DNA from: Chitinophagaceae bacterium
GTDB lineage: Bacteria; Bacteroidota; Bacteroidia; Chitinophagales; Chitinophagaceae
Length of the DNA: 64,000 nt
Direction of reading: 5' to 3'
Assembly (NCBI GenBank): GCA_020403425.1
Contig: JADBXR010000011.1
Location: 1 to 64,000 of the forward strand
The position numbers were made by a program, and so were the translations under genes. The notes below the pieces were generated by a model. That model did no database searches and was not told the DNA's origin. It saw nothing but the letters and a program-made list of their open reading frames with translations. This document shows, piece after piece, positions 42,456 through 51,844 of this stretch. Numbering within the stretch: position 1 is the stretch's first letter; every line of letters starts with the position of its first letter.

Positions 42456-44389
42456 TGTGTTGGGTATGCCTCTATGGCTATGCGTACAGCCAGCAGCCGG
42501 TGATACATGAAAGAAATTACCTGTCAACTGCTTTGAATGTTTCTGGTGCCGATTTTTCTCAGCAGGCGGTATCAGCATGGAGAGCCCGGCAAAAAGAAAA
42601 CTACCTGCGTAAGATCGGGAGCCTGCCTGATTCTGTAAAAGCAGCCTGTATTGCCAAAGCCGACCAGGCACTTGCCTATAACTGGCCCGCCCTGCCCGCC
42701 GTTATGTATCTCGAATACAAACAAACGGGAAACAGGATCCGGTATGAGGCAAAACAGAATGAGCGGAGACATTTTCTGAATAACCTGGTAATAGGTGAAT
42801 TGATCACCCGCAATAAAAAATACCTGCCCCAGATCGTGAATGGTTTATGGGCTACGCTGGAAGAAAGTACCTGGGAGATCCCCGCTATTGTTGCTTTGCA
42901 GAAAGCCGGTACGGATCTGCCCGATCCTGCTGAAGAAATTATCGGACTGGTGGGAGGCGAAACGGCTGTGATGGTGGCTACTATCCAGTATATGCTGTAC
43001 GACCAGTTAGAAACAGTTTCTCCCATCATCCATAAAAGGGTTTCTCAGGAGTTGCACAAAAGAATACTGGATCCTTATTGGCAGCGGGATGATTACTGGT
43101 GGATGGGATTTACAGGCAAAGCCGTTAATAACTGGAATGCCTGGATCAATACCAATGTATTACAAACCGTTTTATTAGCAGAAACGGATACGGTAAAAAT
43201 GGCACAGCTCGTCCGTAAAATATTCAGAAGTACGGATCATTTTTTAAATCAGTACCCGGATGATGGAGGTTGTGATGAGGGGCCGTCTTACTGGAGTATT
43301 GCCGGCGGTAAACTGGTTCGTTTACTGCAACTTGCCTATAGTATATCCGGCGGCAAACTAAACTGGTCAGATAACCGGTTACTGCACAGTTTGGGTACTT
43401 ATATTTATCAAATGCATATAGCGGGTGATTATTTTGTCAACTTCGCAGATGCTACCCCCAGAACGGTGCCCGATCCCGGAAGTGTTTACCGTTTTGGCGA
43501 GATGTTCAAGGATGATCAGCTGAAACAGTTCGGCGCTTACCTCTTTGCGCAGAAACAGCATGCCATGCCGGCCAATAGTGTGGTTGATTTTTTAGAAACG
43601 GCAGATGTTTTTGCCGCCTTAACCGGAACTGCCGGAACAGCGCCGCTACCGGCTTCCTCTTTCCTGCCCAACCTGCAGGTGCTTACTGCAAGGGATCAGG
43701 CAGGATCTGCATCCGGTTTGTTTCTAGCTGTACAGGGCGGACATAACGGCGAAAGTCATAACCACAATGATATCGGTAATTTCCTGGTGTATGCAAACGG
43801 TAAACCGGTAATCATTGATGCCGGTGTGGGCACTTATACGGCGCAAACATTCAGTGCCGACAGGTATGAGTTGTGGAATATGCAGTCGCAATGGCACAAT
43901 TGCCCCTTGATCAACGGTGTGATGCAAAAAGACGGGAAAGCCTATGGCGCTACCAATCTTTCCTATAAAGAGAACAAGGGGTTTGTTTCGATTGCCATGG
44001 ACATAGCCACTGCCTACCCGCCAGCCGCTTTTGTAAAGAACTGGAACAGGCAATTCCTGTTTGATCAAAACAGGAATCGTGTGGTACTATCTGAAAAATA
44101 CCTGTTTGAGAAAAGAACCGGGAAAACAAAGATCAGTTTCCTGAGCAGTTGTGAAGTGAAAAGGGATACCAACGGGAAGTTGATTTTTTATGATGATAGA
44201 GGCACCCGTGTATTGCAGTTACTCTATCACACAGGCGTTACGCTGGCAGAGATAGAAGAGAAATTACTGGACGATGAAAAGATGAAGAACTCCTGGGGTA
44301 AAAAAATATACCGTTTAACTTTTGTTATTGATGACAAACAGCTGGCTGGCGAAAACAGGTTCGAATTCACTCTTCCGCCTGGTAACTAA
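42410..44389 (+). CDS. Heparinase II/III-like polysaccharide lyase
   Basis: 659 residues, signal peptide (ending YGYAYSQQP). An N-terminal alpha/alpha toroid (about 60-390; IPAIVALQKAG, YPDDGGCDEGPSYWSIAGG) is followed by a C-terminal beta-sandwich of the heparinase II/III family (about 410-650; GGHNGESHNHNDIGNFLVY, with the His/Asn cluster, and VIIDAGVGTYTAQTFS). Such lyases cleave uronic-acid polysaccharides by beta-elimination, leaving unsaturated uronates, the substrate of the GH105 enzyme downstream. The start may be 42410 or 42449; both give a signal peptide. The exact PL family cannot be set by eye. Confidence 0.85.
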   Translation: MAKNRCRLIPFFAMFLCWVCLYGYAYSQQPVIHERNYLSTALNVSGADFSQQAVSAWRARQKENYLRKIGSLPDSVKAACIAKADQALAYNWPALPAVMYLEYKQTGNRIRYEAKQNERRHFLNNLVIGELITRNKKYLPQIVNGLWATLEESTWEIPAIVALQKAGTDLPDPAEEIIGLVGGETAVMVATIQYMLYDQLETVSPIIHKRVSQELHKRILDPYWQRDDYWWMGFTGKAVNNWNAWINTNVLQTVLLAETDTVKMAQLVRKIFRSTDHFLNQYPDDGGCDEGPSYWSIAGGKLVRLLQLAYSISGGKLNWSDNRLLHSLGTYIYQMHIAGDYFVNFADATPRTVPDPGSVYRFGEMFKDDQLKQFGAYLFAQKQHAMPANSVVDFLETADVFAALTGTAGTAPLPASSFLPNLQVLTARDQAGSASGLFLAVQGGHNGESHNHNDIGNFLVYANGKPVIIDAGVGTYTAQTFSADRYELWNMQSQWHNCPLINGVMQKDGKAYGATNLSYKENKGFVSIAMDIATAYPPAAFVKNWNRQFLFDQNRNRVVLSEKYLFEKRTGKTKISFLSSCEVKRDTNGKLIFYDDRGTRVLQLLYHTGVTLAEIEEKLLDDEKMKNSWGKKIYRLTFVIDDKQLAGENRFEFTLPPGN

Positions 44390-44442
44390 AACCTCACACC
44401 AGCATTAACAATACGATTTAGAAGTTTAATGAAGGTTCGCTT

Positions 44443-45579
44443 ATGAAAAATTATTTGATATGGGCCATGGGCTTCCTGTTAACGCCATTGTTAGCCAATA
44501 GCCAGGCGGTTATTACGATTACGAATCCCGCACCTGTAACAAGAACCGGGGAACTGGTGTCTGTTGCCTGGAAAGAAGTATTGGCTGCCTACCCGGGTAT
44601 TGATACCGCTTATTTTGCTGTTACCGACCCCGTAACAGGAAAACAGGTTCCTTATCAATTGGAATACAATGGAGAGAAAGCGGTTCAGCAACTGCTGCTC
44701 CAGGTTACCATTGCGGCCGGTGCCAAACAGGTTTTACAGATCAAAAAAGCCAAACCACAACCATTTCCATCCAAAACTTTCTGCCGCTATGTGCCGGAAC
44801 GAAAAGATGATTTTGCCTGGGAGAATGACAAAATTGCTTCACGTGCTTATGGAAAAGCGCTGGAGAATACGAGTGAAGATGCCTATGGGTTTGATGTATG
44901 GGTAAAACGTACCGATCAACTGGTATTGGATCGGCGATACCGTATGGGCGACTATCACAATGATCATGGAGACGGGATGGATTATTACCATGTAGGGTTT
45001 TCTTTGGGGGCAGGAAATATCGCTCCCTATACAAATGATTCGATCTGGTATACCGGAAATTACCGTGGCTGGAAAATACTGGAGAATGGCCCGCTCCGTT
45101 CCACTTTTCAGCTGATATACGATGAGTGGAACGTAGCGGCACAGAAAGTAAGTGTGGTAAAAACACTGACCATCGATGCAGGCTCTCAACTGCATAAAGT
45201 AGAAGCCAGTTACCATTTTCAGAACACGCCTGTTTTACCGGTAGTGGTGGGTATTGTAAAACGTGACCAGCCGGGTATTACCTACTTTGATGAACAGAAA
45301 GGACTGATGGCTTACTGGGAACCCACAGATGCCAGCAACGGCACAACGGGTGTAGGTTGTCTGTTTACACAACCGGTAAAAAAAATACTGGTACAAAAAG
45401 GACAACTGCTTACTTTACTGGAAGCCCGGCCGGATAAACCGGTAACCTATTACCGTGGCGCGGCATGGGATAAAGCCGGTGAAATTACCAGTGCTGAACA
45501 ATGGTTTGCCTACCTGCAGGCATTCCGGAAAAAACAAGAGTTTCCTGTGCAGATTACGATAAAAAAATCTTCCAGGTGA
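44443..45579 (+). CDS. DUF4861 family protein
   Basis: 378 residues with signal peptide (ending LLANSQA). The body shows DUF4861 hallmarks: an N-terminal ITITNPAPVTRTGELVSVAW sandwich and a central YRMGDYHNDHGDGMDYYHVGFSLGAG block rich in His and Asp. Members are common in PULs with GH88/GH105 enzymes and polysaccharide lyases. Some may be hydrolases or lyases acting on uronic-acid glycans, but activity is not established. It follows the lyase by 53 bp in the same operon. Confidence 0.8.
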   Translation: MKNYLIWAMGFLLTPLLANSQAVITITNPAPVTRTGELVSVAWKEVLAAYPGIDTAYFAVTDPVTGKQVPYQLEYNGEKAVQQLLLQVTIAAGAKQVLQIKKAKPQPFPSKTFCRYVPERKDDFAWENDKIASRAYGKALENTSEDAYGFDVWVKRTDQLVLDRRYRMGDYHNDHGDGMDYYHVGFSLGAGNIAPYTNDSIWYTGNYRGWKILENGPLRSTFQLIYDEWNVAAQKVSVVKTLTIDAGSQLHKVEASYHFQNTPVLPVVVGIVKRDQPGITYFDEQKGLMAYWEPTDASNGTTGVGCLFTQPVKKILVQKGQLLTLLEARPDKPVTYYRGAAWDKAGEITSAEQWFAYLQAFRKKQEFPVQITIKKSSR

Positions 45580-45662
45580 ACTGATTGAGGGGAAGAACCG
45601 GTTTACATATTACGACAGGTCTGGTTCCTGTGAACTGAGATCTATCAAACAAAAAAATCTTT

Positions 45663-46688
45663 ATGGCATCACGTAGAAAATTTATACGCTCCGCAGCACT
45701 TACTTCATTCAGCTTAAGTTCCGTGGATCTGTTGGCAGGCAGGAACAGCTCTCCGCAGAAAATCAAAAACAACCCGGTAGTTGTTTCTACATGGGATTAT
45801 GGAATCAAAGCCAATGTAGGTGCCTGGGATATTCTGGGTAAAAATGGCCGGGCCCTTGATGCAGTAGAGAACGGGGTTAAAATTGCAGAAGCAGATCCTT
45901 TATGCCAGACGGTTGGGTATGGCGGTTTGCCAGACCGGGATGGTTTTGTTACACTGGATGCCAGTATCATGGATGAAGCCTATAACTGCGGATCCGTATC
46001 CTGCCTGCAGTATATCAAACACCCTATTTCAGTGGCCAGGCTGATCATGGAAAAAACACCGCATATTATGCTGGCCGGGGAAGGGGCTTTGCAGTTTGCA
46101 CTGGCCAATGGGTTTGAAAAGATGGACCTGCTTACTCCCAAAAGCCGGAAAGACTGGATGGAATGGCTGAAATCATCGAAGTACTCACCAGAGATTAATA
46201 TAGAGAACAGGAAATATTCAAAAGAAAATGATCCCATGCCCGGCGGACCTGAAAACCACGACACCATTGGTATGCTGGCGATGGATGCGTCGGGGAACTT
46301 AAGTGGTGCCTGCACTACCAGTGGTCTCGCGTATAAAATGCACGGGCGGGTAGGAGATTCTCCCGTGATAGGAGCGGGGCTGTATGTAGACAATGAAGCT
46401 GGTGCCGCCACCTCATCTGGTGTGGGCGAGGAAGTGATCCGTATGGTGGGTTCACATTTAGTGGTAGAGTACATGCGTTCAGGATCAGCACCTGCAGCTG
46501 CCTGCAAAAAAGCAGTTGAAAGACTGGTTAAGATGAACCCTGTAAAATGCAAGTCAATACAGGTCGGATTCCTGGCGCTCGATAACCAGGGTAACTATGG
46601 TGGCTACAGTATACAACCCGGTTTTACCTACGCGGTAAAAAGCCAAACGGTGGAACAGGTTTTTAAGGCAGATAGTTTTTATAAATAA
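45663..46688 (+). CDS. N4-(beta-N-acetylglucosaminyl)-L-asparaginase (glycosylasparaginase)
   Basis: 341 residues, Ntn-hydrolase family. A twin-arginine-like N-terminus (SRRKFIRSAALTSF) suggests export. The precursor is cleaved before the catalytic Thr201 in GPENHDTIGMLAMD. Substrate residues lie in GRVGDSPVIGAGLYVDNEAGAATSSGVGEE. The enzyme splits the GlcNAc-Asn bond of N-linked glycopeptides, releasing the glycan. Its presence in the PUL suggests that glycoprotein glycans, or an amide-linked sugar, are among the substrates. It is 14 bp upstream of cutC. Confidence 0.88.
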   Translation: MASRRKFIRSAALTSFSLSSVDLLAGRNSSPQKIKNNPVVVSTWDYGIKANVGAWDILGKNGRALDAVENGVKIAEADPLCQTVGYGGLPDRDGFVTLDASIMDEAYNCGSVSCLQYIKHPISVARLIMEKTPHIMLAGEGALQFALANGFEKMDLLTPKSRKDWMEWLKSSKYSPEINIENRKYSKENDPMPGGPENHDTIGMLAMDASGNLSGACTTSGLAYKMHGRVGDSPVIGAGLYVDNEAGAATSSGVGEEVIRMVGSHLVVEYMRSGSAPAAACKKAVERLVKMNPVKCKSIQVGFLALDNQGNYGGYSIQPGFTYAVKSQTVEQVFKADSFYK

Positions 46689-46701
46689 GAAAATCACTTA
46701 C

Positions 46702-47430
46702 ATGAACCAACAGGCAATACTTGAAGTGTGTGCGTTTCATATCGACAGCTGCATCATAGCAGAAAGAGAAGGCGCTTACAGGGTAGAATTATGCGATAAC
46801 CCTATTGAAGGCGGAACCACACCGAGTTATGGTACCATTAAACGGGTACGGGAGAAAATCTCCATTAAATTATATCCCATCCTGCGACCAAGATCGGGCA
46901 GTTATTATTATTCTGAGGAGGAATTTGAAATACTCACGAATGATATCAGGATCTGCCGGGAACTGGGCTGCGATGGCATTTCTGTGGGTATACAATTGAT
47001 CAATGCGGAAATTGATAAAGAACGGTTTAAACAAATCGTAGCATTGGCCGGTCCGATGGGTGTAACCTGTAACCGGGTTTTTGATTGTGCACCCGATCCT
47101 TTTCAGGCATTGGAAGATATAATTGACTGCGGCTGTGAACGTGTACTCACATCCGGACTAAAAACAGCTGCACCGGATGCGGGCGAATTACTCGGCAAAT
47201 TGGTACAACAGGCCGGTAGCCGCATCAGCATTATGCCGGGTGCAGGTGTTAATTCTGCTAACCTCGCCAAACTGAGAGCGGAAACAGGCGCAACCGAATT
47301 TCATTCTTCGGCCCGGAGAGTGGCAGCCAACCCTGTTACCTATATAAATAAGGAGGTAAGCGACTATGGCAATGTATATATTGCGGATGCTGCCGAAGTA
47401 AGGGCTATGGTGCAGGTACTGAAAGGATAA
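46702..47430 (+). CDS. cutC: CutC family protein
   Basis: 242 residues, TIM-barrel CutC family. Conserved blocks are YRVELCDNPIEGGTTPSYG, LRPRSGSYYYSEEEF, VTCNRVFDCAPDPFQALE and IMPGAGVNSANLAKL. The family is named for copper homeostasis, but its biochemistry is uncertain and members often occur in sugar-utilisation loci. Here it is between glycosylasparaginase and the GH105 fusion, so a carbohydrate role is likelier than copper handling. No copper genes are nearby. Confidence 0.88.
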   Translation: MNQQAILEVCAFHIDSCIIAEREGAYRVELCDNPIEGGTTPSYGTIKRVREKISIKLYPILRPRSGSYYYSEEEFEILTNDIRICRELGCDGISVGIQLINAEIDKERFKQIVALAGPMGVTCNRVFDCAPDPFQALEDIIDCGCERVLTSGLKTAAPDAGELLGKLVQQAGSRISIMPGAGVNSANLAKLRAETGATEFHSSARRVAANPVTYINKEVSDYGNVYIADAAEVRAMVQVLKG

Positions 47431-47465
47431 ACTACCTACAAACAAATCGCATTAAACTATTTTCC

Positions 47466-49790
47466 ATGACAAGATTTTTTTTTCCGTTTTTTCTTTTTAT
47501 TTCCCTGTTATTACAACAGGTATCTCTTGCACAGGCTACTCCAAAAAATGGCCCAGGCAAAAAGCAAACAGAAAATATATTATCAGGAACCATCCCTCCC
47601 GATGAGATCAAAAGCCTGATGAAAAAAGTAGCCGACTGGCAACTGGCCAATCCTACCGGTAAAGAACTGAACTCCTGGGAGTATGGTCCATTTTATATTG
47701 GCCTGATGGCATTGTATCATACCACACATGAAAAAAAATACCTCGCAGCCATAGAAGCCATGGGCGAAAAAGTAAACTGGGAACCCCAGGCCCGTCCATA
47801 CGATGCCAATGTACTTGCCATTTCGCAGGTATTTCTGGAACTGTACCAGTTAACCGGTAAAAAGGCAATCGTTGATAAGTCCCGTTTTGTGATGGATGCC
47901 CCTATGAAAAGAGAGCTGGTACCGGATATTAGTTTTGATAAGAATAAATACTGGTGGGAGTGGTGGTCGTGGTGCGATGCCCTGTTTATGGCGCCCCCGG
48001 CTCTGGCCCGTATGGCTGCTATTTTCAAAGAACCCAAGTATCGTGATTTTATGGTACAGGAATGGAAACGCACGGCCGCATATCTCTATTCGCCCAAAGA
48101 CAGTTTATTCTTTCGCGATGATCGTTTCTTTACAATGAAATCAACCAATGGAGAAAAGATCTTCTGGTCGCGGGGTAACGGATGGGTATTGGGAGGGCTG
48201 GCCCGTGTAATGCAATATTTACCCAAGACCGATTCTGCCCGTCCATTCTTTGAACAGCAGTTCAGGGAAATGAGCTATAAATTAAAACGGATCCAGATGA
48301 AGAACGGATTCTGGAGCCAGAGTTTATTGGATCCCGAAAACTATCCGCAAAAAGAATCCAGTGGTACCGGCTTTTATGTATTCGCGTTATCATGGGGGGT
48401 GAACAATGGATTATTACCCCGCAATGAATTTTTACCGGTTATTGAAAAAGGCTGGGCCGCATTAACAGAATCGGTTCATACCAACGGTAAGCTGGGTTAT
48501 GTACAGGAAGTAGGCGATTCTCCTACCAATGTAAAGTACGACGATTCAGAAACCTATGGTACCGGCGCTTTTTTACTTGCCGCATCTGAGTTGTATAAAC
48601 TACTGGCGCCATCGGCAACAAAAGTTTCTGCTGATGTATATCCTGCTACGGATGACAGGTCTTTCACACTCAACATGCTGCTGAAAATAGCAGACCCGGT
48701 GTTGCTCCCGCTCAGTAAAGAAGAACTTACCGTACATTTTCCGAGGAAAGAATGGGAAACCAGGGAAAGCAATATCCAGACTTCTCCCCTGCAGGCATTT
48801 GGCCGTACCTTATCCGGTATGGCACCCTGGTTAGCATTGGGGCCGGATAAAACAGCAGAAGGTGTACTCCGCGCCAAATATAGCCGGATGGCCCAACAGT
48901 GCCTCGTGAATGCCACCAATCCCCGCTCGCGTGATTATATGTTCAAAGATGCTACGCAGGAAAGGATTGTACATGCGGCCTATATCGCTTATCCATTACT
49001 GATTGCTACCAGTCAGTTATGGGATCCGCTGACAACAGAACAACGCAAACAGGTGATTGCCGCGCTGAAAACCCACCGCAATTTCAAACCCAATGAAACC
49101 AACTGGCTGCTGTTCCCGGCATTGATCGAAGCCGCGATCTGGAAATTAACCGGCAGCTGTGATAAAAAACCGATCGAATACGCGCTTGCAAAACATGCAG
49201 ACTGGTACCTGGGCGATGGCGTGTATGGAGATGGTCCGGATTTTCACTGGGATTATTACAACAGTTATGTGATACATCCTTTATTGCTGGAAGTATTACG
49301 CAACGCAAAAGAAATGGGTATGTCAGTTAACAAACTGCAGGCGCAGGCCATTGAACGCGGAAAACGGTATGCCGAAGTACTGGAGCACCTGATCTCACCC
49401 GAAGGTACTTTTCCTGTGATTGGCCGCTCTTCTGTATATCGCATAGCTGCATTACAGCAATTGGGATATATGGCTTTCCGGGAGAAAAAACTTCCGGCAT
49501 CCTTAGATCCCGGCGCTACCCGTGCGGCTATTACCGCAGTAATCAAAAGAATGATGCTGGCACCGGGTACTTTTGATGAGAAGGGATGGTTAAATGCAGG
49601 CATCGTAGGCGAACAGGTAAATGCGCGGGATTATTACAATTACACCGGTGCGCTGTATATGTGTACCGTAGGATTGTCGCATCTCGGTATTCCTGCCCAG
49701 GACAGGTTCTGGACAGAAACCGCCGGAAAATGGACACAACAAAAAATCTGGAGCGGAGAAAATCTGGCAGATCAAAGCGTGTTTAAATAA
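47466..49790 (+). CDS. GH105/GH88 unsaturated uronyl hydrolase fused to DUF2264
   Basis: 774 residues, signal peptide (ending VSLAQA). Residues about 35-385 form a GH88/GH105 (YteR-like) alpha/alpha barrel. It has ARPYDANVLAISQVFLELY, the active-site WWSWCDALFMAPPALARM (catalytic Asp), and FWSRGNGWVLGGLARV. It would remove the unsaturated uronate made by a lyase. Residues about 400-770 are DUF2264: PRKEWETRESNIQTSPLQAFGR, then HWDYYNSYVIHPLLLEVL. DUF2264 proteins are usually separate genes of about 400 residues with suspected uronidase or rhamnosidase-like activity. The fusion suggests two successive steps on one glycan. Confidence 0.85.
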   Translation: MTRFFFPFFLFISLLLQQVSLAQATPKNGPGKKQTENILSGTIPPDEIKSLMKKVADWQLANPTGKELNSWEYGPFYIGLMALYHTTHEKKYLAAIEAMGEKVNWEPQARPYDANVLAISQVFLELYQLTGKKAIVDKSRFVMDAPMKRELVPDISFDKNKYWWEWWSWCDALFMAPPALARMAAIFKEPKYRDFMVQEWKRTAAYLYSPKDSLFFRDDRFFTMKSTNGEKIFWSRGNGWVLGGLARVMQYLPKTDSARPFFEQQFREMSYKLKRIQMKNGFWSQSLLDPENYPQKESSGTGFYVFALSWGVNNGLLPRNEFLPVIEKGWAALTESVHTNGKLGYVQEVGDSPTNVKYDDSETYGTGAFLLAASELYKLLAPSATKVSADVYPATDDRSFTLNMLLKIADPVLLPLSKEELTVHFPRKEWETRESNIQTSPLQAFGRTLSGMAPWLALGPDKTAEGVLRAKYSRMAQQCLVNATNPRSRDYMFKDATQERIVHAAYIAYPLLIATSQLWDPLTTEQRKQVIAALKTHRNFKPNETNWLLFPALIEAAIWKLTGSCDKKPIEYALAKHADWYLGDGVYGDGPDFHWDYYNSYVIHPLLLEVLRNAKEMGMSVNKLQAQAIERGKRYAEVLEHLISPEGTFPVIGRSSVYRIAALQQLGYMAFREKKLPASLDPGATRAAITAVIKRMMLAPGTFDEKGWLNAGIVGEQVNARDYYNYTGALYMCTVGLSHLGIPAQDRFWTETAGKWTQQKIWSGENLADQSVFK

Positions 49791-49806
49791 CGGTGAAAAC
49801 GGAGGC

Positions 49807-50676
49807 TTAATTCCCCAATTTTTTCAGTTTCGTTTTATACTCTCTCGGGCTGGTTCCCGTTACCTTTTTAAAGGTCTTGGTAAAATTAGAAAAAGTATTA
49901 AACCCACTCTGGTAACACACTTCTGTTACATTGGAGTCATCTTTCATTAATTCCCTGCACGCATAACTGATCCTGATCTCGTTTACCACCTGAATAAAGG
50001 TTTTGGTATAGCGCTTCTTGAAATATTTACAGAAAGCGGCTTCATTCATACAAGCTACCGATGCTGCTTTGGCGAGGCTGATATCGCCGAGATAATTTGT
50101 CATGATGTATTCATACACCCTGTTCATCCTGTCGCTTTCGTTGTCTTTGGTTTTGGGTACATATCCATCATTCGATAATATCTCGAGCTCTTCAGAAACA
50201 GCGATCTCGTGAAGAATCTTCAGCAGCAGGGATATCCTGTCGGGTCCGGTAGCAGTAAGCAGCGATTGCATCAGTGATACCAGCTTGGTAAATGTATCGC
50301 CATAGATCCGCAGGCCATTGGCGGCTTTGTCGAGCAGTTTCCGTATCTGGTAGTTCTCCGGAAGATCAAATAATCTGATCCCGTTAAAATCTGAATCGAA
50401 TTTCAGGATGATGGCTTGCACACCATCGTTCGGTACATCGCTGTCTTTGTCGTTATGCCAGTGATGCGGCAGGTTCTTACCGATCAGCACCATATCTGTA
50501 TTTTCGAAACTGCGGATATTATTGCCAACGAACCTGGAACCTTGTCCTTTCAGGATGGCCGTTAACTCATATTCCTTATGAAAATGATAGGGCACACTGA
50601 AATGAGGGCTGATCCGTTCTTCAATAGAAAAAGAATGGTTCGGCGAAGAACTGTTTTTAATCAGAATCGGCTTCAT
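49807..50676 (-). CDS. AraC-family transcriptional regulator
   Basis: 289 residues. The N-terminal cupin (about 10-100; FSVPYHFHKEYELTAILKG, a sugar-sensing fold) is followed by a C-terminal AraC DNA-binding domain (about 185-285) with two helix-turn-helix motifs and the signature SYACRELMKDDSNVTEVCYQSGF, then NFTKTFKKVTGTSPREYK. It is convergent with the GH105 gene (16 bp between stops) and divergent from the aldolase operon. It probably activates the surrounding catabolic genes when a sugar or sugar acid is present. Confidence 0.92.
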   Translation of the reverse strand: MKPILIKNSSSPNHSFSIEERISPHFSVPYHFHKEYELTAILKGQGSRFVGNNIRSFENTDMVLIGKNLPHHWHNDKDSDVPNDGVQAIILKFDSDFNGIRLFDLPENYQIRKLLDKAANGLRIYGDTFTKLVSLMQSLLTATGPDRISLLLKILHEIAVSEELEILSNDGYVPKTKDNESDRMNRVYEYIMTNYLGDISLAKAASVACMNEAAFCKYFKKRYTKTFIQVVNEIRISYACRELMKDDSNVTEVCYQSGFNTFSNFTKTFKKVTGTSPREYKTKLKKLGN

Positions 50677-51040
50677 GGGGGGCAGGCAATCGTTATTTCA
50701 CTCCCAATGTAATAATTATTTCACACAATCATCACATGGTTCTGCTTTGTATATGTGTTTGATGCGCTATCCGGAACGCCTGTTGGCATCCCCTTTTTTT
50801 TCAGCCGGATCTCAGGCAAATATTGTATTCATTTTTGCAAATTAAGAAGCCGGTCTTTCTGGCAAACATGAGTTTATTTGCTAAGAAGGTTGGAGCCCCG
50901 GCGTGTATACTGAAACCGGGAATTCCTGCTTTAACTGAATGGTAGATCCCGATACGGACCCCGGATAAAAATGGAAACTACCCGCACTGAAATATTACAT
51001 ACACTGATTAATCAAGTTTTCTGCCAAACACGAGAAACGA
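50677..51040. other. Divergent regulatory region, AraC regulator/aldolase operon
   Basis: 364 bp without a gene. Several near-matches to TAnnTTTG occur (for example CATTTTTG near 50830), but none has a well-spaced TTG, so I do not call a promoter. An AraC-type operator is expected here but no clear direct repeat stands out. Confidence 0.4.
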
Positions 51041-51811
51041 ATGAAAGGATTAAAACAAAGATTACAAAAAGGAGAGATACTGATCGGAACATTTTTAAGC
51101 CTGGGAAATCCTGTTACTACTGAAATTGTAGGCAATGCAGGATTTGATTGGGTGGTCGTAGACCTTGAACATGGCGTGGGCTCTGAGGGCGATGTGGTGC
51201 ACCAGTTAATGGCTTTGAGGAATAGTAATGTATTTGCCATCATCCGCGTAGAAGGATATCAGCGCCAGCGTGTTCACCGCGTGCTTGATCTGGGTGCAGA
51301 TGGTATCATGTTCCCCAGAATTGAAACAGCAGCAGAAGCGGAACTCTCGGTAAAAGCCATGCAGTATCCACCGGAAGGTAACAGGGGGGTTGCCAAAATG
51401 ATCAGGGCTACCAGATATGGGGATGATTTTGATGGTTACCGGGAAACTGCCGCAGAAGAATTGCTGGGAGTTATCCAGATTGAAACACGCGAATCTTTAC
51501 AACATCTCGATGCCATTGCCAATACACCGGGTGTAGATGTATTGTTTATCGGGCCATCAGACCTGTCGATGGCACTGGGTATTTTTGGCCAGACAGACCA
51601 TCCGTTGTTTGTTAAAACAATCGAGCAGATCATCAAAGCCGCAAAAGATGCCCAAAAGCAGGTGGGTATACTGCTCTCAGATCCGGCCGATGTGAAAAAG
51701 TATAGTGAGATGGGCATACATTTTATAGCCTGTGGTACCGATGCCGGTTTTTTGAGCAAAGGGGCCCAGCAAACTGCCGGAGCCATGCTGAAAGCCATCA
51801 GTTTTTCCTAA
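51041..51811 (+). CDS. HpcH/HpaI-type aldolase
   Basis: 256 residues, class II pyruvate aldolase fold. Motifs are IGTFLSLGNPVTTEIVGNAGFDWVVVDLEHG, with the metal-binding region further down at GIMFPRIETA and LFIGPSDLSMALG. It resembles 2-keto-3-deoxy-sugar-acid and 4-hydroxy-2-oxoheptanedioate aldolases (GarL, HpaI, RhmA). It would cleave a 2-keto-3-deoxy acid to pyruvate and an aldehyde such as tartronate semialdehyde or lactaldehyde. It leads the second operon, followed by a tartronate-semialdehyde-reductase-like gene, which fits that scheme. Confidence 0.88.
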   Translation: MKGLKQRLQKGEILIGTFLSLGNPVTTEIVGNAGFDWVVVDLEHGVGSEGDVVHQLMALRNSNVFAIIRVEGYQRQRVHRVLDLGADGIMFPRIETAAEAELSVKAMQYPPEGNRGVAKMIRATRYGDDFDGYRETAAEELLGVIQIETRESLQHLDAIANTPGVDVLFIGPSDLSMALGIFGQTDHPLFVKTIEQIIKAAKDAQKQVGILLSDPADVKKYSEMGIHFIACGTDAGFLSKGAQQTAGAMLKAISFS

Positions 51812-51844
51812 ACGAGCATTTACCTTATTCATTAAAAAAAACAA

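Noticed and set aside
45980..46552. 190-codon minus-strand ORF
   Set aside because: Antisense shadow of the glycosylasparaginase gene.
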